Shown: positions 6,899 to 11,016 of the stretch, one piece after another | How positions within the stretch are numbered: the first letter of the stretch is position 1 | Layout: each line of letters opens with the position of its first letter | Source of the DNA: an uncultured Lachnospiraceae bacterium | GTDB taxonomy: Bacteria; Bacillota_A; Clostridia; Lachnospirales; Lachnospiraceae | DNA length: 11,016 bases | NCBI GenBank assembly: GCA_902795985.1 | Contig: CADBNG010000489.1 | Location: 1-11,016, forward strand | Direction: 5' to 3' | Made by a program: the position numbers and the translations under genes | Notes under the pieces: model-generated | The model's input: only the letters and a program-made list of their open reading frames with translations | Database searches by the model: none | Told to the model about the DNA's origin: nothing

Positions 6899-7688
6899 AT
6901 TTCAGAATTATGAACAGTATAAGGACTGGGTCCCGCAGGCGAAAAAACAGCCGGGAATCCTGACGAACTGCTTTTTCCTTCCGGAAGCCGTGAAGGAAAG
7001 AATCCGGCGGGGACGCCTGTTCGGAGAGGAGCTGCCGGACGGACGGGCGCTGTTTGAAAAGGAAGAGGGCTTTTACCGGTTTTATTACTTCCTGGATCCG
7101 GACGGTGCGCCTGCCCCGCTGAAGTCGGATCTTCCGGTGGTTGCGGAACTGGCCTGCGGGGAAGAACTGAACGAAAGCCAGAAGGAGCAGATCCGGATCC
7201 TGGAGAAAATGGGGTTTACCCTCGGCCGGGAGAGCATCCGGATGTCGCTTCCGGCGGAAAAATGCGTCCTTCGGGAGCCGTCGCGGGAAGTCCTGCGGCT
7301 TTCAAAAAACCGGACCATGGAATGCCGGAAACTGTTTGAACGGTGCTTTGATCCGCTTTACGCATACCTCCCGAATGAGGAGGAGTGGCAGAAGGCGGTG
7401 GAGACCGGAAGCGTGTTTGTCATCGTCGAAGAGGATCAAATCCGCGCGGCGCTGTTTTCGGAACGAAGGAACAACACGGCGGAAATCCGGCTGGTCTGCG
7501 CGGAAGCGCCGTTCCGGGGCAAGGGATACGCCTCCAGCCTGGTCTGCGCGTATCATAAAGCCTGGATCGGCGGGGTAAAGCGCTTTTTTCAGTGGCTGGA
7601 CGCCTCCAACGGGGATGCCGCGGCGCTGTACCGAAGCTTCGGTTATGAATTCGACCGCAGAAAAGCGATGGAATATATTATTCGATAA
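6891..7688 (+). CDS. GNAT-family acetyltransferase, probable tandem GNAT
   Basis: The 265-residue protein ends in a recognisable GNAT domain: the acyl-CoA-binding motif A, RGKGYA (209-214), after strand AEIRLVCAEAP, then WLDASNGDAAALYRSFGYEF (235-254) as motif B. The N-terminal 125 residues have no motif A, but ILEKMGFTLGRESIRMSL (103-120) resembles the C-terminal YRSFGYEFDRRKAMEYII, suggesting a degenerate first GNAT half. GNATs transfer acyl groups from acyl-CoA, usually to amines. AGGAAAG lies seven bases before ATG 6891, and the gene overlaps the stop of the adenylating enzyme by eight bases, so the two are translated together. Its place between the DltA-like and DltC-like genes suggests it acts on the activated or carrier-bound amino acid, or on the glycan; that is inference. 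Canonical dlt operons lack such a gene. The substrate is unknown. Confidence 0.78.
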   Translation: MIKFQNYEQYKDWVPQAKKQPGILTNCFFLPEAVKERIRRGRLFGEELPDGRALFEKEEGFYRFYYFLDPDGAPAPLKSDLPVVAELACGEELNESQKEQIRILEKMGFTLGRESIRMSLPAEKCVLREPSREVLRLSKNRTMECRKLFERCFDPLYAYLPNEEEWQKAVETGSVFVIVEEDQIRAALFSERRNNTAEIRLVCAEAPFRGKGYASSLVCAYHKAWIGGVKRFFQWLDASNGDAAALYRSFGYEFDRRKAMEYIIR

Positions 7689-7703
7689 TAAAGGAGAATG
7701 GGG

Positions 7704-7931
7704 ATGGAAGAACTGATTCGGGCACTGGAGGAAGTCCGGCCGGACGTGGACTTCACGGCGGAAAAGAAACTGATTGACGACGGCATTCTGGATTCTTTCG
7801 ATATCATCCAGGTGGTGATCGCGCTGAATGACACATTTGACATCGAAATTGACGTGGAGGAGCTGGAGCCGGAGAACTTCAACTCCGCGGAAGCCATGTG
7901 GGACCTGGTCCAGCGCCTGCAGGAGGAATGA
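7704..7931 (+). CDS. DltC-like carrier protein (phosphopantetheine site)
   Basis: This is a 75-residue acidic carrier protein. LIDDGILDSFDIIQVV (23-38) contains the DS motif, and Ser31 is the expected 4'-phosphopantetheine attachment site. FDIEIDVEELEPENFNSAE and the predicted helices match the acyl/D-alanyl carrier fold in size and pattern. AAAGGAG at 7690-7696 sits seven bases before ATG 7704. The upstream in-frame ATG at 7698 is only one base from that site, so 7704 is chosen; the alternative adds MG. It is the last gene of the operon, 15 bases after the GNAT gene, and should be loaded by the DltA-like ligase and unloaded by the MBOAT. Its TGA stop (7929-7931) lies within the first copy of a repeat element, which seems to have landed at the very end of the gene. 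Confidence 0.87.
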   Translation: MEELIRALEEVRPDVDFTAEKKLIDDGILDSFDIIQVVIALNDTFDIEIDVEELEPENFNSAEAMWDLVQRLQEE

Positions 7932-8070
7932 CGGCAAGGGGACGGTTCCCTGCCGCCGGAAGGCGGAAAAATGACGGCAAGGGGACGGTTCCCTGTCGCC
8001 GGAAGACGGAAAGATAACCGGGCAGAGGAATTCCGGGAGGAAAATGGCGACAGGGAACCGTCCTTCCGTC
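7928..8070. repeat. GGGGACGGTTCCC REP-like cluster, two direct and one inverted
   Basis: Two direct copies begin at 7928 and 7971 (period 43); each reads ATGACGGCAAGGGGACGG, then TTCCCTG and a YCGCCGGAAG tail. Inside each copy, GGCAAGGG can pair with CCCTGCC/CCCTGTC around a GACGGTT loop. A third copy is inverted at 8046-8070: 8046-8063 is the exact reverse complement of 7983-8000 (18 bases). Copy 2 and the inverted copy can therefore form a long stem enclosing 45 bases. The family core is shared with 300-398. No transposase gene is visible. Confidence 0.8.
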
Positions 8071-8090
8071 GCAAAATGACGCGCGCGCTT

Positions 8091-8119
8091 ACGCTTTCGG
8101 TTGAACGAAGCGTGTTTTT
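8091..8119 (+). terminator. Possible terminator at the end of the dlt-like operon
   Basis: ACGCTTTCG (8091-8099) pairs with CGAAGCGT (8106-8113) with one bulged T, followed by G and TTTTT (8115-8119). This has the shape of a short intrinsic terminator. It overlaps the -35 box of the promoter proposed for the next gene, which falls partly in the loop, so only one reading, or a mutually exclusive use, may be correct. Confidence 0.4.
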
Positions 8120-8129
8120 CTGTTATGAT
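8101..8129 (+). promoter_or_regulatory. Sigma-A type promoter for ugd
   Basis: TTGAAC (8101-8106) and TATGAT (8124-8129) are spaced by 17 bases, with one mismatch to the consensus in the -10 and two in the -35. The start point would be near 8136, about 32 bases before the ATG at 8168. A good AAAAGGAG ribosome site (8153-8160) lies seven bases before that ATG. Confidence 0.7.
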
Positions 8130-8167
8130 ATAAAATCATTGTTTTTACAAATAAAAGGAGATCAGGT

Positions 8168-9388
8168 ATGAATATCACAGTCGCAGGTGTAGGATATGTC
8201 GGACTCTCCCTCGCGGTGCTGCTGGCCCAGAACCACAAGGTTACGGCGATCACGACGACGGAACGCAAGGAGAAAATGCTGAATGACTTCTACAGTCCGA
8301 TTCAGGATGATGAAATTGAACGCTTCTTCGCGGAGGCGCGGGCAGGAGAACGCAAGCTGGATCTGACAACGACCACCGATAAAGAGGCGGCGTACCGTTC
8401 GGCAGAGCTGGTGATCATTGCCACGCCGACCAATTACGACGACCAGAATCACTTTTTCGATACTTCCGCGGTAGAAGACGCGATCGAGCAGACCCTGGCG
8501 GTGAATCCGGACGTCCTGATGGTCATCAAGTCCACGATCCCCGTAGGCTATACGGATTCTGTGCGGAAAAAGTACGGGATCTCCAATATCATCTTCAGCC
8601 CGGAATTCCTCCGGGAATCCAAGGCACTGTACGACAACCTGCATCCGAGCCGGATCGTGGTCGGCGCGTATGACGAGCAGATGGAGCAGGCGAGAATGTT
8701 CGCGGATCTTCTGCTGGAGGGCGCCCGGACCGAAGAGAAGCGCGCCGGCGCGGAAGAACAGCAGATTCCGGTTTTCCTGTCCCATCCGACGGAAGCGGAA
8801 GCCATCAAGCTGTTCGCGAACACCTATCTGGCCGTCCGTGTTGCTTATTTCAACGAACTGGACACTTACGCATCGACCAAGGGACTGGACTCCAAGAGCA
8901 TTATCGACGGCGTCTGCGCGGATCCCCGGATCGGAAGCCATTACAATAACCCGAGCTTCGGATACGGCGGATACTGCCTGCCGAAGGATACGAAACAGCT
9001 GCTGGCCAATTACAAGGACGTTCCCCAGAACCTGATCGAAGCGGTGGTAAAATCCAATACCACGCGAAAGGATTATATCGCCGATTCCATTATCGAAAGA
9101 CATCCGAACGTCGTCGGCGTGTACCGGCTGACGATGAAGAGCAATTCCGACAACTTCCGCGCATCGGCGATTCAGGGAGTCATGAAGAGAATCAAGGCCA
9201 AGGGAATTCCGGTCATCATTTACGAGCCGACCCTGGAAGACGGCAGCACGTTTTTCAACAGCATCGTCGTCAACGACCTGGAGAAATTCAAGCAGCAGAG
9301 CGACGTGATCCTTGCGAACCGCTTCGACTCCTGCCTGGACGACGTTGCCGAAAAGGTTTACACCAAGGACCTGTTCCGCAGAGACTGA
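8168..9388 (+). CDS. ugd: UDP-glucose 6-dehydrogenase
   Basis: The 406-residue enzyme should oxidise UDP-glucose to UDP-glucuronate in two NAD(P)-dependent steps in the cytoplasm, supplying uronic acid for surface polysaccharide. It follows E. coli Ugd closely: GVGYVGLS (7-14, dinucleotide fold), IIATPTNYD (83-91), [10 protein letters not shown] (120-129), [22 protein letters not shown] (143-164), the [16 protein letters not shown] helix, and [11 protein letters not shown] (264-274) with catalytic Cys270. It is slightly longer than E. coli Ugd (about 388), mainly through an insert near 187-200. At the end of the second strand, [10 protein letters not shown] has Thr29 where E. coli has the Asp that binds the NAD ribose, which may change cofactor preference. 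It has its own promoter and ribosome site after the repeat-filled gap. Being next to a polymer-decoration operon suggests a surface-glycan neighbourhood. Confidence 0.95.
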   Translation: MNITVAGVGYVGLSLAVLLAQNHKVTAITTTERKEKMLNDFYSPIQDDEIERFFAEARAGERKLDLTTTTDKEAAYRSAELVIIATPTNYDDQNHFFDTSAVEDAIEQTLAVNPDVLMVIKSTIPVGYTDSVRKKYGISNIIFSPEFLRESKALYDNLHPSRIVVGAYDEQMEQARMFADLLLEGARTEEKRAGAEEQQIPVFLSHPTEAEAIKLFANTYLAVRVAYFNELDTYASTKGLDSKSIIDGVCADPRIGSHYNNPSFGYGGYCLPKDTKQLLANYKDVPQNLIEAVVKSNTTRKDYIADSIIERHPNVVGVYRLTMKSNSDNFRASAIQGVMKRIKAKGIPVIIYEPTLEDGSTFFNSIVVNDLEKFKQQSDVILANRFDSCLDDVAEKVYTKDLFRRD

Positions 9389-9476
9389 TCCGAAGGACCG
9401 GGACGGAGAAAACTGCTGTATTTGCTGATCACAGACGGACCCTGCCAGCATAAAGAGATCAGAAAGGAAACCGATC

Positions 9477-10484
9477 ATGCCGCTTATTATACCGGAGCAT
9501 TACGAATCGGGCCTCACCATGCGGGAGACCCACGAAGCCATTAAATATATTCGGGACACGTTTCAGAAGGAATTCGCGAAGCAGATGAACCTTTCCCGGA
9601 TCTCCGCGCCGCTTTTTGTGGAAAAAAGCACCGGCCTGAATGATGACCTGAACGGCGTGGAGCGGAAAGTCAGCTTCGATCCGAAGGTGGCGCCGGGAAC
9701 GGAACTGGAAGTGGTGCAGTCGCTTGCGAAATGGAAGAGAGCGGCTCTGGCGCGCTACGGATTCCAGCCGGGCGAAGGCCTCTACACCAATATGAACGCG
9801 ATCCGCCGGGATGAAGAGCCGGATAATATTCACAGCATTTACGTGGATCAGTGGGACTGGGAGCTGGTGATCACGGAAGAGCAGCGGACGGAGGAAATGC
9901 TCAGGAGCGTTGTCCGCCGGATCTTCAAGGTGATCAAGCACATGACCCACGAAGTCTGGTACAAATATCCGAAAGCCCTGTATTCTCTGGCGGATAAAGT
10001 GTATTTTATCGATTCGGAAGAACTTCGGCAGCGTTATCCGGACAAAACCCCAAAAGAGCGGGAGAATGAAATCTGCCGGGAGCTGGGCTGCGTTTTCATC
10101 ATGCGTATCGGAGACAAGCTGGGCGACGGAAAGCCCCATGACGGACGGGCACCCGATTATGACGACTGGCAGTTGAACGGGGACCTTCTGTTCTGGTATG
10201 AGCCTCTGGGAATCGCGCTGGAAATCACTTCCATGGGAATCCGCGTTTCGGAAAAGAGCCTTCACGAACAGCTTATCAAGGCGAATGCCCTCGAACGCGA
10301 GCAGCTTCCTTATCACAAGGCAATACTGGAGAAGAAATATCCGTATACCATCGGCGGCGGCATCGGCCAGTCGCGCCTGTGCATGCTTCTTCTGAAGCGC
10401 GCCCATGTGGGCGAGGTCCTGGCCTCCTGGTGGCCCGCGGAAATGCGCGAGCAGTGCGAAGCGCATGGAATTCATCTGCTTTAA
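9477..10484 (+). CDS. asnA: Aspartate-ammonia ligase (asparagine synthetase A)
   Basis: The 335-residue cytoplasmic enzyme makes asparagine from aspartate, ammonia and ATP through an aspartyl-adenylate. It belongs to the class II aminoacyl-tRNA synthetase fold group. Landmarks matching E. coli AsnA (330 residues) are [11 protein letters not shown] (81-91), [15 protein letters not shown] (99-113), [13 protein letters not shown] (119-131), [20 protein letters not shown] (212-231), LNGDLLFW (233-240), [10 protein letters not shown] (248-257) and [16 protein letters not shown] (291-306). AGAAAGGA (9461-9468) precedes ATG 9477 by eight bases. The 88-base gap after ugd shows no clear promoter or terminator, so co-transcription with ugd is likely. 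The gap is too short for a T-box leader. A terminator follows the stop codon. Confidence 0.96.
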   Translation: MPLIIPEHYESGLTMRETHEAIKYIRDTFQKEFAKQMNLSRISAPLFVEKSTGLNDDLNGVERKVSFDPKVAPGTELEVVQSLAKWKRAALARYGFQPGEGLYTNMNAIRRDEEPDNIHSIYVDQWDWELVITEEQRTEEMLRSVVRRIFKVIKHMTHEVWYKYPKALYSLADKVYFIDSEELRQRYPDKTPKERENEICRELGCVFIMRIGDKLGDGKPHDGRAPDYDDWQLNGDLLFWYEPLGIALEITSMGIRVSEKSLHEQLIKANALEREQLPYHKAILEKKYPYTIGGGIGQSRLCMLLLKRAHVGEVLASWWPAEMREQCEAHGIHLL

Positions 10485-10488
10485 AGAG

Positions 10489-10525
10489 AAAGGTGACAGG
10501 GGGCACAGTACCCGGTCACCTTTTT
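10489..10525 (+). terminator. Intrinsic terminator after asnA
   Basis: AAAGGTGAC (10489-10497) pairs with GTCACCTTT (10515-10523), and three inner G-C pairs (GGG with CCC 10511-10513) extend the stem. A T-run at 10521-10525 follows. It begins four bases after the asnA stop codon. The inner GACAGGGGGCACAGTACCC resembles the window's GGGGACRGT repeat core, so the terminator may derive from that element. Confidence 0.8.
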
Positions 10526-10537
10526 GAATGGAGAGGT

Positions 10538-11016
10538 ATGAACAAAGTACAGAAAACCGGAGCGCTGATCCTTTCCGGAGGAAAATCCCGCCGGATGGGG
10601 AAGGATAAAACCATCACGGAATACGAGGGCGAGACGTTTCTCGCGCGGGCCGTCCGTTTCTGGAGGAAGGTGCCTCAGGTGGAGACCCTCTACCTGAGCA
10701 TCGGGAGCGAAGAGCATCTTCAGGCGGTTCGGAAGGATCCCCGGACTGCGGCCCTGCTGGACGAAAACAGGGTGATCCCCGTAACAGACCGCTATCCCGG
10801 ATGCGGACCGATGGCGGGAATCCATGCCGCGTTCCGCGCCGGAGACGAGGAATGGCTCTATGTCAGCGCGATTGACATGCCGAATTTAAACGCCGAGGCA
10901 CTGCCGGAAGCGGGCGAAGATCAGGCGGATGCCTATGTATACGAATGGGAAAACAAACGGGAACCGTTGTTTGCCCTGTATTCCCGGACGGTTCTGAGCA
11001 TGGCGGAAACCCTTCT
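10538..11016 (+). CDS. mobA: MobA-like molybdenum cofactor guanylyltransferase, 5' part
   Basis: The frame stays open to the window edge, so only the first 159 residues are seen (E. coli MobA has about 194). The start is ATG 10538, with GGAGAGG (10530-10536) just upstream. GALILSGGKSRRMGKDK (8-24) is the nucleotidyltransferase signature that binds GTP. GCGPMAGIHAAFRAG (88-102) and VSAIDMPNL (109-117), with the likely metal-binding Asp113, match MobA, as does EPLFALY (142-148). The family transfers GMP from GTP to molybdopterin to make the bis-MGD cofactor of oxidoreductases. A related NTP-transferase such as MobA-like MocA is possible, but the RMGKDK motif favours MobA. The ribosome site lies only about five bases beyond the asnA terminator's T-run, leaving no room for a separate promoter between them. 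Confidence 0.85.
   Translation, partial: MNKVQKTGALILSGGKSRRMGKDKTITEYEGETFLARAVRFWRKVPQVETLYLSIGSEEHLQAVRKDPRTAALLDENRVIPVTDRYPGCGPMAGIHAAFRAGDEEWLYVSAIDMPNLNAEALPEAGEDQADAYVYEWENKREPLFALYSRTVLSMAETL

Noticed and set aside
7928..8070. CRISPR array suggested by regularly spaced repeats
   Set aside because: There are only two direct copies with no distinct spacer between them, the third copy is inverted, the unit is itself palindromic with decay between copies, and no cas genes are present.
9389..9476. T-box or other riboswitch upstream of asnA
   Set aside because: The gap is 88 bases, has no visible T-box core or terminator stem, and follows ugd closely; simple co-transcription explains it.

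Overview
The window reads as a moderately GC-rich chromosomal segment from a Gram-positive anaerobe of the class Clostridia, possibly Lachnospiraceae- or Oscillospiraceae-like. This rests on the C-terminus of an SLH-type surface protein, a Dlt-like envelope acylation cluster, good AGGAGG-type ribosome sites, two TTG starts and REP-like intergenic repeats. The genus cannot be fixed from the sequence. All nine genes lie on the + strand; two are cut by the window edges.

Left edge (1-477): the last 81 residues of an SLH-domain protein, a strong hairpin without a U-tract, two tandem copies of a palindromic GGGGACAGTCCC element, then a well-formed promoter (TTGCCG, 17 bp, TACAAT).

Main block (478-7931): a compact six-gene operon. 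In order it encodes a GtrB/CsbB-like polyprenyl-phosphate glycosyltransferase, a membrane-anchored DltD/AlgJ-like SGNH protein with an unusual C-terminal array of FAM3/ILEI-like half-domains, an AlgI/DltB-type MBOAT acyltransferase, a DltA-like aminoacyl-adenylating enzyme, a GNAT protein with a probable degenerate N-terminal GNAT half, and a DltC-like carrier protein. The inferred flow is: the adenylating enzyme activates an amino acid and loads it on the carrier; the MBOAT moves it across the membrane; a tyrosine in the MBOAT C-terminal FIY motif may relay it; and the SGNH protein transfers it to a surface polymer. The GNAT and the ILEI-like array are not part of the textbook dlt operon. With the changed DltA pocket residue, they suggest a variant system whose amino acid and polymer are unknown. 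This is the most interesting part of the window.

Middle gap (7932-8167): two direct copies and one inverted copy of a GGGGACGGTTCCC element, a possible terminator, and a promoter (TTGAAC, 17 bp, TATGAT) for the next gene.

Right part (8168-11016): UDP-glucose 6-dehydrogenase (ugd) with a Thr where the NAD-ribose-binding Asp is expected, ammonia-dependent asparagine synthetase (asnA), a hairpin-plus-T-run terminator that resembles the repeat family, and the 5' part of a mobA-like molybdenum cofactor guanylyltransferase that runs off the window.
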